A DNA stretch of 63,202 bases from Symplocastrum torsivum CPER-KK1 (GTDB lineage: Bacteria; Cyanobacteriota; Cyanobacteriia; Cyanobacteriales; Coleofasciculaceae). Of this stretch, positions 1 to 9,435 are shown one piece after another. The notes under the pieces were generated by a model, which was given only the letters and a program-made list of their open reading frames with translations, made no database searches and was not told the DNA's origin. Positions within the stretch are counted from its first letter, which is position 1. Each line of letters opens with the position of its first letter. Location: assembly GCA_019358875.1 (NCBI GenBank), contig JAHHIF010000039.1, positions 1-63,202 of the forward strand, in the 5' to 3' direction. Both the position numbers and the translations under genes were made by a program.

Positions 1-563
1 TGTCACTGTTCGTGCTTTACTTTGGCACGAATCGACGCTACAACCAGATGGCACACCATGAGATTTTGATGGGCCCGCGCTACCGGGAGTGGATGGTGGA
101 TTTGTTCGATCGCAAGCACCTGGCATCAGACTTTTCGCTGTATCTCCATCGCCCTACTGCAACTGACCCCACCCTTGCGCCACCTAGTTGTGATTGCTGG
201 TATGTGCTGGCTCCAGTTCCAAACCTGGATGGTGCAACGGATTGGCAGGAGATGGCAAAGCCCTACCGGGATGCGATCGTTCAGTATCTAGAGCAGCACT
301 ACTTACCGGATTTGTCAAGTCACATTGTCATAGAACACCATATTGATCCATTGCATTTCCGGGATGAGTTGAATAGCTACAAGGGCACTGCCTTTTCAGT
401 GGAGCCTACTTTGTTTCAGTCTGCTTGGTTCCGCCCTCATAACCAAAGTGAGGATATTCCTAATCTCTATTGTGTGGGAGCCGGAACCCATCCAGGAGCA
501 GGATTACCAGGAGTTATGAGTTCAGGCAAGATTGTGGCAGAGATGATTGGTCAGGCAGGATAA
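1..563 (+). CDS. crtI: CrtI-type phytoene desaturase-like protein, C-terminal fragment
   Basis: The reading frame is open from the left edge, so the 5' part lies outside the window; about 187 residues are visible. They match the C-terminal half of CrtI-type carotenoid desaturases, FAD-dependent membrane-associated enzymes that desaturate phytoene. Visible signatures are FSLYLHRP, YVLAPVPNL and the FAD-contacting end SAWFRPHN followed by VGAGTHPGAGLPGV. Most cyanobacteria use the plant-type CrtP/CrtQ route, so a CrtI relative is notable; a ketolase (CrtO) or another CrtI-family oxidase is possible but fits these motifs less well. It ends 17 bases before the convergent arfB gene. The family call is firm, the exact substrate is inferred. 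Confidence 0.85.
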   Translation, partial: SLFVLYFGTNRRYNQMAHHEILMGPRYREWMVDLFDRKHLASDFSLYLHRPTATDPTLAPPSCDCWYVLAPVPNLDGATDWQEMAKPYRDAIVQYLEQHYLPDLSSHIVIEHHIDPLHFRDELNSYKGTAFSVEPTLFQSAWFRPHNQSEDIPNLYCVGAGTHPGAGLPGVMSSGKIVAEMIGQAG

Positions 564-580
564 GTAAGTGGTAAGCCCTT

Positions 581-997
581 TCATTCATCCGTCACTTTTC
601 CTCGCATCGTCTTGAGTTGTGATCGCTTAGTTTTGCTATCCAGACGCTTTCTTTGAGAACTCCGAGTCGGTTTGCTCCTTTTGCGGAGTTTGGGGACTGC
701 GATCGCACTTTTAATCAAGTCTTGCAGCCGTTGCAACGCCTCTTCCCGGTTCTGCTCCTGGCTGCGGTGTTCTTGAGCCTTGATCACAATCACCCCATCT
801 TTGGTAAGGCGCTGGTCGGAAAGCTTCAACAATCGCTCTTTGTAACGATCGGGCAGTGAGGAAGCCACAATGTCAAAGCGCAGGTGAATGGCAGTCGCCA
901 CCTTATTCACGTTTTGCCCCCCTGCCCCTTGAGAGCGAACCGCACTCATCTCAATCTCATACTCTGGAATGCTCACGACATTAGAAATTTGTAGCAT
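581..997 (-). CDS. arfB: Alternative ribosome-rescue factor / peptidyl-tRNA hydrolase ArfB (YaeJ)
   Basis: A 138-residue class I release-factor-like protein. The catalytic GGQ motif is at residues 26-28 inside SQGAGGQN, and there is no codon-recognition domain. The C-terminal 40 residues are very rich in Lys and Arg (for example KLRKRSKPTR), as in ArfB/YaeJ, where this tail enters the empty mRNA channel of a stalled ribosome so that GGQ can hydrolyse the peptidyl-tRNA. Length matches the family (about 140). It is convergent with the crtI-like gene and diverges from the ABC transporter gene at 1108. Confidence 0.9.
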   Translation of the reverse strand: MLQISNVVSIPEYEIEMSAVRSQGAGGQNVNKVATAIHLRFDIVASSLPDRYKERLLKLSDQRLTKDGVIVIKAQEHRSQEQNREEALQRLQDLIKSAIAVPKLRKRSKPTRSSQRKRLDSKTKRSQLKTMRGKVTDE

Positions 998-1107
998 AAT
1001 TTAACAATTGCCCAGAGATGAGTCCCACCAGTATTTGAGTAAATTTTGCTCTGATTCAGCTCTATCTATTATCTCCTGGCAGACCGAGTTGTAAGGGAAA
1101 CAAGCCG

Positions 1108-2853
1108 ATGGATCGATTGAACTTCAATGTACTTCAGCAGTTCTGGACGATCGCCAAGTCCTATTGGTCAGGGGATGAGAAATGGCAAGCCAGAGGATTA
1201 CTGCTGGGGGTTGTGCTGTGTCTGCTGGCGTATACGGGGTTGAGTGTCGTGCTCAACAACAAGCGAGGGGTGCTGATTTCAGCCCTCTCAGCCCAGGATG
1301 AGCCACGCTTCTGGGAAACCGTGATCATTTTCATCGGTGTGCTGGTGATCTATGCACCATTGCTCGCAGCCTATACCTATCTGCGCGATCGCCTCAGTTT
1401 GCAATGGCGCAAATGGCTCACCCATCGATTCGTGGATAACTACTTTCGCGATCGCGCTTATTACAACCTGCATATCTCAGAAACCGAGATTGATAACCCA
1501 GATCAGCGGATTGCGGAGGATGTTCGCAGTTTTACCCAGGAGTCCCTCACCTTTTTGCTGCGGTTGGTGGAATCGGTGCTGTCAACGATCGCCTTCAGCA
1601 GCGTACTCTGGGGCATTTCTAAACCCCTAGTGTTTTTTCTGGTGCTATATGCCCTGATTGGAACTCTGGTTACAAGCGTCGTTTTTGGTAAGCCGCTTGT
1701 CCGACTCAACTTTGAGCAACTCAAGAAGGAAGCGAATCTCCGCTTTAGCCTAGTGCGAATTCGGGAGAATGCGGAAGCGATCGCCTTTTACCGAGGGGAG
1801 GAGCAGGAGTCGAATCAGGTCAAGCATCGGTTTCTGGATGTGTTTGAGAATGTCAAACGGCTGCTGGTTTGGGAGTTGAACTTAAATGTTCTGACGAATG
1901 CTTATGAGTTCATCCCCTTCGTCCTGCCTGCCTTGGTTGTCGCACCCGCGATTTTTGCTGGAGAAATGGAGGTCGGTAAAGTTTCTGAAGCACAGGGAGC
2001 TTTTGTCCGCGTCTTCTTCTCGCTCAATGTTGTCGTTGCCCGCTTCCAGCAATTGACCACTTTTGGAGCTGGAATTAATCGTCTCTATACCTTTGCAGAG
2101 TTTTTAGAACAGACAGAGGCAACCCAGGCATCCGATGAGGAAAAGCCAAGGATTCAGACAATTGAGGCAGATCGGGTGGCAGTCGAACACCTCAGCCTGC
2201 AAACTCCCAATTATCAGCGGACGTTAGTGGAAGATTTGTCGATAGAGTTACCCGTTGGACAGGGGCTTTTGGTGATGGGGCCGAGTGGTTGCGGCAAGAG
2301 TTCTCTGCTAAGAGCGATCGCTGGATTGTGGGATTCTGGTGAGGGTGCGATTGTTCGTCCTGAACCCAACCAGATTCTATTTCTGCCGCAGCGTCCTTAC
2401 ATGGTGCTGGGCACTCTGCGCGATCAACTGCTCTATCCCAATACCCACCTTGAGGTTGACGAGCAACACTTGAAGCAAGTTCTGGAACAGGTGAATTTAG
2501 CGGAACTGGATGAACGATTTGGGGGTTTTGATGCCCAGCAGGATTGGGCAGATGTCCTCTCGTTAGGTGAACAACAACGGCTAACCTTCGCCCGGTTGCT
2601 GCTGAACAAACCTAATTACGCGATTCTGGATGAAGCAACCAGCGCGTTAGATCTGGGGAACGAGGAACGGTTATATCAACATTTGCAGACGAAAGGGACT
2701 ACTTTTTTGAGTGTGGGGCATCGCTCTACGTTGGCTTCTTACCATCAGTCTGTGTTGGAACTTTCGCAGGATAAGACGTGGCAGATAAAACAACCTCTGG
2801 CTCTTGTCGAAGAACAACCGGAGTTGTTGGAACTTCCATCACTGATTGACTGA
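1108..2853 (+). CDS. ABC transporter, fused permease/ATPase of the SbmA/BacA/ABCD type
   Basis: A 581-residue half-transporter in the inner membrane. Residues 1 to about 330 hold the hydrophobic transmembrane domain of the ABC_membrane_2 type (YddA, BacA, peroxisomal ABCD). The ATPase follows: Walker A GPSGCGKSS near residue 390, a variant signature LSLGEQQRL near 485 and Walker B AILDEATSALD near 504. It should work as a homodimer. Relatives move peptides or very-long-chain acyl compounds; the substrate here cannot be read from sequence. It is monocistronic, followed by two palindromic hairpins in a convergent intergenic region. Confidence 0.85.
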   Translation: MDRLNFNVLQQFWTIAKSYWSGDEKWQARGLLLGVVLCLLAYTGLSVVLNNKRGVLISALSAQDEPRFWETVIIFIGVLVIYAPLLAAYTYLRDRLSLQWRKWLTHRFVDNYFRDRAYYNLHISETEIDNPDQRIAEDVRSFTQESLTFLLRLVESVLSTIAFSSVLWGISKPLVFFLVLYALIGTLVTSVVFGKPLVRLNFEQLKKEANLRFSLVRIRENAEAIAFYRGEEQESNQVKHRFLDVFENVKRLLVWELNLNVLTNAYEFIPFVLPALVVAPAIFAGEMEVGKVSEAQGAFVRVFFSLNVVVARFQQLTTFGAGINRLYTFAEFLEQTEATQASDEEKPRIQTIEADRVAVEHLSLQTPNYQRTLVEDLSIELPVGQGLLVMGPSGCGKSSLLRAIAGLWDSGEGAIVRPEPNQILFLPQRPYMVLGTLRDQLLYPNTHLEVDEQHLKQVLEQVNLAELDERFGGFDAQQDWADVLSLGEQQRLTFARLLLNKPNYAILDEATSALDLGNEERLYQHLQTKGTTFLSVGHRSTLASYHQSVLELSQDKTWQIKQPLALVEEQPELLELPSLID

Positions 2854-2878
2854 CAAATCTTGAAATCTCAGCTGTACC

Positions 2879-2902
2879 AGCAAGGGACTCAAGTCCCTTG
2901 CT
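2879..2902. repeat. Perfect 24-bp palindrome
   Basis: Eleven-base arms (AGCAAGGGACT and its exact complement) separated by only CA, 25 bases after the ABC transporter stop. No T-run follows, so it is not a classical terminator; it resembles a small repetitive palindrome or a transcript-end stabiliser. Confidence 0.5.
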
Positions 2903-3033
2903 AATAGATCAAGTCCTCTACAATTACCCCCAATCTTGCCACAGTAAATTCTTAAAAAAGCTTAGATTACATGACTACGGTTAGGCAAGACGAAAATGGC
3001 TCTATAAATCTTGCTGCAACGGTTTAAGCTCAT

Positions 3034-3062
3034 CGGAAGTCCCCCGCGAGGGGGAACTTCCG
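3034..3062. terminator. GC-rich hairpin between convergent genes
   Basis: CGGAAGTCCCCC pairs with GGGGGAACTTCCG across a short GCGA loop, with one bulge. It lies between the convergent ABC transporter and GH5 genes and could end or stabilise transcripts from both sides. There is no strong U tract, so intrinsic termination is uncertain. Confidence 0.35.
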
Positions 3063-3143
3063 CCTAAAACTTGGCTGACAGTTATAAGCGAGGTTTTAGT
3101 AAATTCCTAAAGAAAAATCCTTCCCCTTGTCCGAGATGAAACC

Positions 3144-4967
3144 TTACCGCAATGAAACGGATATCTGCCGAGGTTGGTAGTCAGACCCAAGTTTGTTGGC
3201 ACAAAATCCAATTTCTCGACTTTGACCAGGTTCAATGACTTGTCCCCAATCCAAGGGGGTGACTACATAATTTGAGCCTTGGGGTTTGAAATTACCATTC
3301 CAACTGTTGTTAATTACCGCTTGATTCATTTGGAATGTCACTTGCCAATCACGCACACTGGTGTTGCTTGGATTAGTGACCTGCATACTCATACAAAAGC
3401 CGGATTGCCAATCTGACTGCATATTAGATGCTACTTTTAGCTGACCTCGACCAGTCGTCGGAACACTCACACTCGGTTGAGAGTTGGGTGCGGGATTGAT
3501 AACAACAGGTTTAGGACTTGGTTGTGAACTGGAAGGTTGTGAGCTGGGAGGTCGTGAACTAGAAGGTTGTGAACTGGGAGGCTGTGAGCTAATGGGAGTG
3601 CTTGCAGAACTTTGGGCAAAACTGTTTGCCCTCAGCAATCCCTGAAGTATTTCTTGCTTGGGAGCATCGACACTCAGCCAGTCATCTTGCAGAATGCCGC
3701 CTGTATCAGTGCTGTTGGGATTCCAGCTCCAGTAGGCAAAGCTCAGATTTTTTTGACTGATGAAATCTACAAGCTTCCGCTGCCAAACTCCTTCCTTGGA
3801 ATTCTTGTCTACCTGCCGTCCGCCAAACTCTCCAATTAAGACAGGAGCAATGCCTTTGGTGGCAATATAGTTCCATGCTGTTTCCCAGCGACTGGTGAGA
3901 TTGTTAGGAAAGCGTGATTCGGAAAACCAAGGCTGATCGAAAACACCAGGACCATACTCGTGGGGAGAGTAGACCAATTTATTGGGACGTGACAAGCGTA
4001 CTGGGAAGCGCTCAACACCCTCTAAATTTCCACCCATCCAGTGGACGGCTAGTTTTTGACCTGGAACGTTCTTTTCAACACCTTCTACGACGATTAACCA
4101 ATTGCGGTTGATCGAGAGAATCGCATCGCCAGCTCGTTCTGCGGCTAGTCGCCAGTCTGTTTCTTTGTTGTTTGTACCCCAGCTCGCCCGACCGTGGGGT
4201 TCATTTTTCAAGTCTGCCCCAATGACGTTCGCCTGATTTTTGTAGCGGGTTGCCAACATTTTCCAGGTATCAATCCAGTCAGCTTCGGTAAATCCGTCAC
4301 CGTACCACAATTCTGGAATGCGCTGGTCGTTGAGGCGGTGCGAGTCTAGTAGGATTAGTAATCCCTGGCGCTGTGCCTCCTGTATAACAGCGTCCATGAC
4401 CTCTAAGGGTGATTTACCCTCAAGCTCTTTGTTGCTGCCAATGCTAAAGTCAATTCCCGTTACATCTGAGGCACGTAGGGATTGTACAGAGTAGGGAAGT
4501 CGAATCATGTTGTAGCCCAAGCCTTTGAGCTGAGCTAACATCTCCTTGTAGTCTCGCTTCCACAAGCCATGAGGGGCGTGCATCTCTGTTTCAATACCGA
4601 ACCAGTTCACCCCTCTAAGTAGTACAGATCGACCGTTGGCATCGACAATTTTTGAGCGATTGGTGGAAAGCGGCGGCTGAATGATTGCGCTTGCGGCTGC
4701 ATCCACAGGGCTTGGAGACGGTGAGATGATGCTGATAAGGGACGAAAAGGCGATCGCTAACCCAAACCAAAGCAGCCGCGAGTACGGCTTCAAGTTCATT
4801 CGTTTCGTTCTAGAAGCGTACTGCCTTCTGTCCGACGTTTTGGTGGCTCTTGTGTTGTGGCGAAACACAGAGGTTAGTTGAAGCTTGCTCAAGCAGCGAT
4901 TAACCATCAGCATGAGCGCTGATGTAAAGTGGTTTAGCCGAGAGCGTGGCTGAAAAAATCTAGACAT
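3144..4967 (-). CDS. Secreted GH5 endoglucanase with C-terminal CBM2-like domain
   Basis: 607 residues from the first ATG; an in-frame ATG at 4799 (residue 57) starts a more typical signal peptide (MNLKPYSRLLWFGLAIAF) and may be the real start. Neither has a clear Shine-Dalgarno. The GH5 catalytic domain covers about residues 95-440. The acid/base Glu is E256 in LKNEPHG and the nucleophile is E380 in IGEFGG (long-form numbering). A Ser/Pro/Gln linker (about 455-500) leads to a C-terminal domain of about 100 residues with the aromatic, two-Cys pattern of a family 2 cellulose-binding module. It should cleave beta-1,4-glucan outside the cell; the cellulose synthase operon 40 kb away makes endogenous cellulose a plausible substrate. 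Confidence 0.88.
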   Translation of the reverse strand: MSRFFQPRSRLNHFTSALMLMVNRCLSKLQLTSVFRHNTRATKTSDRRQYASRTKRMNLKPYSRLLWFGLAIAFSSLISIISPSPSPVDAAASAIIQPPLSTNRSKIVDANGRSVLLRGVNWFGIETEMHAPHGLWKRDYKEMLAQLKGLGYNMIRLPYSVQSLRASDVTGIDFSIGSNKELEGKSPLEVMDAVIQEAQRQGLLILLDSHRLNDQRIPELWYGDGFTEADWIDTWKMLATRYKNQANVIGADLKNEPHGRASWGTNNKETDWRLAAERAGDAILSINRNWLIVVEGVEKNVPGQKLAVHWMGGNLEGVERFPVRLSRPNKLVYSPHEYGPGVFDQPWFSESRFPNNLTSRWETAWNYIATKGIAPVLIGEFGGRQVDKNSKEGVWQRKLVDFISQKNLSFAYWSWNPNSTDTGGILQDDWLSVDAPKQEILQGLLRANSFAQSSASTPISSQPPSSQPSSSRPPSSQPSSSQPSPKPVVINPAPNSQPSVSVPTTGRGQLKVASNMQSDWQSGFCMSMQVTNPSNTSVRDWQVTFQMNQAVINNSWNGNFKPQGSNYVVTPLDWGQVIEPGQSREIGFCANKLGSDYQPRQISVSLR

Positions 4968-5465
4968 AGTTGTGAAAAGTAAAGCGGTTGACTCGGTCAG
5001 AACGAGAGAACTTGAGTTAACTCAACGTATGACTGGCTAAATCTTGTTAACATTTGCTGTCCGTCACCCTTGCTAACTCGACAACATCTAGCGGAATCCT
5101 GTTCCCAATAGTGGCTCTAGCTTGCTCTGCAAAAGTACCTTATAAATTGAGAATTGCAAGCTAATCGAGTTCTTCTTGTGTCTGAGTTTGCTCCCTTTAT
5201 TTATGATGATACTCATAGCTAGCAAGAGCCACTCTTACCTATCACTAATTCTGATGAGATTGATTGATTCACTCAATCAATTTACCGAATCAAGTCTTTT
5301 TGCGATCGCATAAATATTTCTTGATAGGAAATATTTACAATAACTTTATCTAGTTATCCAATTCTTTATAAAACTCTTACATAAAACGGCTTATTCAATT
5401 CCTAAATAGGACTTACTCAATCAGCAAGCAGAAATAAACATAATTGCCACAATGCCCAATTAACT
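4968..5465. other. Intergenic region upstream of the GH5 gene
   Basis: About 500 AT-rich bases that must hold the GH5 promoter. I see a perfect inverted repeat at 5259-5281 (ATTGATTGA, 5-base loop, TCAATCAAT), which could be an operator or cruciform, and one GCGATCGC at 5302. No gene or RNA is recognised. Confidence 0.4.
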
Positions 5466-6338
5466 CTAACCAAGCGGGTTAAAGCTAATACGGGAAAAAA
5501 ATTCTGGCACACCCTGAATGCCAAGGTTAAGGCGGAAGATAGCTCCCGCTCCCGTTCCTTCAGTAGCACGGTCATCACCACCTGCTGTAGTAATGAACAT
5601 CTCAGTGTAATCGGCTCCACCAAACGTAACACTAGTCACCTTCAAGGCAGGAAAGGGTATACGCAAAACTTCGGTGCCATCAGGAGCATAGCGGAAGAGA
5701 TGCCCACCATCCCAACGCGCTGACCAAAGGTAGCCTTCTGCATCAATTGTTAAACCGTCGGGTACGCCCTCGCCTTCAGGGGTGGTGATGTGAACCTGCT
5801 GATTGCGGAGGGTGCCAGTATTTTGGTCGTAGTCGAACCGAGAAATTTCGCGTTGCTCTGAGTTGGTATGGTAGAACTGTTTTCTGTCCGGACTAAAGCC
5901 CATGCCGTTAGCAACGTTGATTCCTTCAAGGACTAGACTGAGGGTACCATCTGTGTCTAGGCGATATAGGCGACCCAAGCGGTCAGGAGTGGGCATTGTG
6001 CCACAGAAAACGCGCCCAACAGGGTCAGCAATGACATCATTGAAGCGGCTTTCCCGTTCCTCAGCAAGTTCAGGAATTAGGGGAGTGATTTTCCCCTCAC
6101 ACCAATGCTCAATTGCACCACGTTCCTTGAACAGAAGAAGTGACCCATCTTCTTGAATAGTGAAGCCGCCGATAGATTCACCAGAATAGATTTGTTCATA
6201 AGCTTTGGTTGCGGGGTCATAGCGAAACAGGCGACCTGTAAGAAGGTCTGTCCAGTAAAGCTTCTGTTCCAAGGGGTGCCAAAGCGGACCTTCAGCATTG
6301 TGGCACGAGCAATCGGCAATGATTTCGGGTGAATCCAT
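5466..6338 (-). CDS. SMP-30/gluconolactonase-family protein
   Basis: A 290-residue six-bladed beta-propeller protein of the SMP-30/gluconolaconase/LRE family. Family landmarks are the N-terminal AEGPLWHP (metal-ligand Glu), FNDVIADPVGRVFCGTMP, GMGFSPD and VPDGLTIDAEGYLW, which carry the Asn/Asp ligands of the divalent metal. Relatives hydrolyse sugar lactones such as gluconolactone; substrate here is unknown. No signal peptide, so probably cytoplasmic. It sits upstream of the GH5 gene on the same strand, and a TTAGTTG-type tandem repeat separates it from the M48 gene behind it. Confidence 0.85.
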   Translation of the reverse strand: MDSPEIIADCSCHNAEGPLWHPLEQKLYWTDLLTGRLFRYDPATKAYEQIYSGESIGGFTIQEDGSLLLFKERGAIEHWCEGKITPLIPELAEERESRFNDVIADPVGRVFCGTMPTPDRLGRLYRLDTDGTLSLVLEGINVANGMGFSPDRKQFYHTNSEQREISRFDYDQNTGTLRNQQVHITTPEGEGVPDGLTIDAEGYLWSARWDGGHLFRYAPDGTEVLRIPFPALKVTSVTFGGADYTEMFITTAGGDDRATEGTGAGAIFRLNLGIQGVPEFFSRISFNPLG

Positions 6339-6340
6339 GT

Positions 6341-6376
6341 AGTTAAGTAGTTGTTAGTTGTTAGTTGTTGGTTGTT
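6341..6376. repeat. TTAGTTG-type short tandem repeat
   Basis: Tandem degenerate copies of TTAGTTG/TTGGTTG just upstream of the SMP-30 start. The same family recurs at 11021-11058, 21692-21720 and 31722-31752. This is the cyanobacterial short tandemly repeated repetitive (STRR) class. Confidence 0.7.
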
Positions 6377-6394
6377 CGACACCCTTGCGGCGAT

Positions 6395-8224
6395 TTAGTC
6401 TTCTTCTTCCTTGCGTTCGTATTCTTTTAAAAGTTTTGCGACTCGTTCTTGGATGGCGATGTGTCGCGCCACACCTTCATAGGCATAGCGGTTGTAGCCG
6501 TTACGCTCAATCAGACTTTCCATGTTGTTAATTCGCTCTTGTGTGTTTGGGTGCGTTGAGAGCCATGCAAATACTGGTTCTTCGCGCTCTTCCTTATCCA
6601 GTGTCACCATCAGGTTACGCATTCCATCTGCCGCATAGCCACTGGAAACTAGGATTCTCGTACCCAGTGCGTCTGCCTGACGTTCCATATCCCGGTTGTA
6701 GTCGAGAACGATGAGATTAGCAGCAGTGCCGCCATAGGGGAAGTATGAGGTGACATTAGCTATCAAGTTGCCCTCAGTAACCAATTGAAAACCATGAGAC
6801 AAAACGGCATGAGCTAACTCGTGAGCTAGTAAACCCGCGAGTTCTGCTTCAGAGCGCGTTTTTAGAATCGCACCAGCATTGATAAATACCTTACCTCCTG
6901 GCAAAGCAAAGGCGTTGAGCTTATCATCCATGACAACATAAAACTCATATTCAAAATCATCACGTCCGGCAACTGTCGCTAATTTATTTCCTACCTCCCG
7001 AACGTAAGCCAGCACCTCTTCGTCTTCTAGCATCGGCAGTTGTTTTTGCGCTCGGTTCGCTACCGACTCACCAACGGCTGATTCTCCCCGTAACATCAAT
7101 ACTGTAGTGTCGATCGCAGAAATCGGGCCAAAGAGATTACCTGTAAGGATGAAGCCAAGTGTTCCAGTGATAGCATTGGCGATCGCATTTCCCCTTAACT
7201 TACGACGTAGATGCGACCTGTAACGCTCTAGATTCTCCTCTGCTAAAGTGGTAAACTCCCCAGCCTGGGGATTATCCGGGTGAAGCAAAGCAAATTGTCG
7301 CGCTGTCAGCGATGCTTCCAACCACTTGTCCGCCTCACCCAACTCTCTAATCGTCGCCCTGAGTAATTCCGGCTCGTTCGGATAAAGTGTTGTAGCTCGC
7401 TCTAAAACCTGTAACGCTTCTTCCTCCCTGCCATACTCTTCAAGAGCCTGAGCGTAGCGCAAATGACCAGGGATAAATTCAGGATACTGCTCAACTAATA
7501 ACCGAAGTGGGGCAAGAATTTTCGTTTCAAGCTTCTGTTCTAAACCTGCCTCAGACTGACGCCAGTACACCGAACCTGCTGGTGTTAGTTGGGCGGTATC
7601 ATAAATCGGTGCAGCTTGTTCCTGTACTTCAGCTTCTGCTGTAAATGGGTCTTTGGCTTCACGATATAGCTGTTGAGCGGCTTCAATCTGTCCACTCAAA
7701 TAAAGTTGATCAGCTTCGATAAGCTTCTGCTGTCGTGCGAGTTCTTCTGGGGTGAGTTCTGGTTCTTCTGCCTCAGTAGAGTCATCAGAACTAGGTGAAT
7801 CAGTTGTTTCGGTGTTTTCTGTAGTCTCTGATTCAGCGGTTGAGTTCTCGGAATCCGGAGTTGTTGTGTCCGCATTTTCCGTAGTACCTGTTTGAACCTC
7901 TGTTTCAGCCGTGGAGTTTTGATTGGGAGAATCTGTTGTTTCTACATTTTCTACCGCATCCCCTTCCTCAGTTGTTGGTGCAGGTGCAGCGTCCGGAATA
8001 ACAATGGTTTCTACAGTCGGTGATGAGCGATCGCTTACCGTTCTGGGTGGAGGGAGTTCTTGTGTTGTTTCCGGAATCGCAACGGTTTCCGGGTACTGTG
8101 TTGGTGTATTAGCGATGACAGAAACGGAGTCCGAAGATTTCAGGGATTCCGCTAAGACAACCGATGTCGAGGTTGGCAGCAAGATTCCCAAAGAGATTAG
8201 CAGCGAATTCCAGAGGAATTTCAT
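6395..8224 (-). CDS. M48-family zinc metalloprotease with TPR region
   Basis: 609 residues: a signal peptide (MKFLWNSLLISLGILLPT...VLAES), then a low-complexity Thr/Glu/Ser stretch (about 60-160), a TPR-like helical segment (about 165-320), and an M48 peptidase domain. The zinc site is HELAH at 468-472, with the third ligand probably E514 in MERQAD. This is the BepA/Oma1-like layout of periplasmic proteases that degrade misassembled outer-membrane proteins, except that the TPR region precedes the catalytic domain. The acidic linker suggests a periplasmic or envelope-tethered enzyme. Its target is inferred only from the family. Confidence 0.88.
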   Translation of the reverse strand: MKFLWNSLLISLGILLPTSTSVVLAESLKSSDSVSVIANTPTQYPETVAIPETTQELPPPRTVSDRSSPTVETIVIPDAAPAPTTEEGDAVENVETTDSPNQNSTAETEVQTGTTENADTTTPDSENSTAESETTENTETTDSPSSDDSTEAEEPELTPEELARQQKLIEADQLYLSGQIEAAQQLYREAKDPFTAEAEVQEQAAPIYDTAQLTPAGSVYWRQSEAGLEQKLETKILAPLRLLVEQYPEFIPGHLRYAQALEEYGREEEALQVLERATTLYPNEPELLRATIRELGEADKWLEASLTARQFALLHPDNPQAGEFTTLAEENLERYRSHLRRKLRGNAIANAITGTLGFILTGNLFGPISAIDTTVLMLRGESAVGESVANRAQKQLPMLEDEEVLAYVREVGNKLATVAGRDDFEYEFYVVMDDKLNAFALPGGKVFINAGAILKTRSEAELAGLLAHELAHAVLSHGFQLVTEGNLIANVTSYFPYGGTAANLIVLDYNRDMERQADALGTRILVSSGYAADGMRNLMVTLDKEEREEPVFAWLSTHPNTQERINNMESLIERNGYNRYAYEGVARHIAIQERVAKLLKEYERKEEED

Positions 8225-8388
8225 GAGGAGATTTCTGGGGATTGCTTAATGAGGTTTGATTCAGGGATTTGGAACACCACAGCGAGATTGTACGGCTGTG
8301 CAGGGTGTAGCTCAGGCAAGTCTTTCAATAATTATGCAGCGCTCAATCGCTCTCGTGTTTATCTGCCTGAAGAAAGCCTTTTTAAGGC

Positions 8389-9435
8389 TTAATCTGCCAT
8401 CACCGCGTCCACTAGCAAATCCGCTCCCAAGCGCACAGCATCCGTGCAGGGTAAGCCTGTCTCGGTTTTTACCTGCTCGATCGCGTGTTGGGCAGCGTCT
8501 GCATCTAAATGACCTGTATTGAGTGCGATCGCAACCACTTGTACAGGCGCAAACGCCCCAGCCGCACTAGCCACCATTTCATACAGTCGAATCACCTCCG
8601 GTAACGGTGGAATCGGTACATGGTCATGCTGACGGATGTGAGTTTGTCCAGCCCGATGTACCAATACCAATTGGGTTGGCTGAGTACCTCGAATCAACGG
8701 CAGGGTTGCTGTTGAACCCGGATGCAGCAGTGAACCTTGCCCTTCAACAATTAGTAAGTCGTAATCGTTACCAGAGCGCATCACCATTTGCTCGACTGCA
8801 CCAGCCGCAAAGTCCACCCGTATTGCATCTAAGGGTATTCCTTCCCCGGAAATCATCACACCTGCTTGTCCTGTTGCTAGAAACTTCGAGCGTATCCCTT
8901 TACTCTGTGCCGCTCGATTCAACTCTAGACTCGCTGACATCTTGCCGACACTCATGTCAGTTCCAACGGTTAAAACACGTTTACAGCGAAGCGATCGCGC
9001 TTTTCCACTTCCTACCCCCAATCCCTCTGGTTCCTGACGAATATCCCAAATTACCTGACCCTCTTTCAGTAATCCCTGTAACTCCAAGTCAGATGCCATC
9101 GGTGTGTGCAACCCATTAATTACCGACAACCCACCAGCTACGCCTTGCTTTACCTCCTGCCACCAAGCATCTGGTAGGGTACCGCCAGAAGGAGCAATTC
9201 CAATCGCCAAGGCATCGGGTTGATAAGCGAGTGCTGAGGCTACTGAATCAACAATTGGAGCGTCACAGCGAATGCCAGTAAGTTCAGACAAGGATTCTCC
9301 AGCACACTCCTTGTCAATCACTGCCACAATTGTTGCTTGTGCATAGCGTAAAAGCGTTAGTCCCGTTTTTCCATTAGGACCACGAATGCCTTCATGGAGC
9401 AAAATCGCAAGGCGATAATTAGGGGTTAGATGCAT
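8389..9435 (-). CDS. DUF1611 P-loop protein, DgcN-like
   Basis: 348 residues matching DUF1611. The N-terminal half is Rossmann-like and the C-terminal half has a P-loop, GTDMSVGKMS, in the MurD/CobQ-like style. Characterised relatives (DgcN) act as D-glutamate N-acetyltransferases in a D-glutamate catabolic route. It overlaps the 3' end of the enolase-superfamily epimerase gene by 17 bases, so the two are probably translationally coupled and functionally linked, as DgcN and DgcA are. The biochemical role is inferred from family and context, not shown by catalytic residues. Confidence 0.75.
   Translation of the reverse strand: MHLTPNYRLAILLHEGIRGPNGKTGLTLLRYAQATIVAVIDKECAGESLSELTGIRCDAPIVDSVASALAYQPDALAIGIAPSGGTLPDAWWQEVKQGVAGGLSVINGLHTPMASDLELQGLLKEGQVIWDIRQEPEGLGVGSGKARSLRCKRVLTVGTDMSVGKMSASLELNRAAQSKGIRSKFLATGQAGVMISGEGIPLDAIRVDFAAGAVEQMVMRSGNDYDLLIVEGQGSLLHPGSTATLPLIRGTQPTQLVLVHRAGQTHIRQHDHVPIPPLPEVIRLYEMVASAAGAFAPVQVVAIALNTGHLDADAAQHAIEQVKTETGLPCTDAVRLGADLLVDAVMAD

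Noticed and set aside
653..859. 68-codon + strand frame
   Set aside because: Lies wholly antisense to arfB, which has a clear catalytic GGQ motif.
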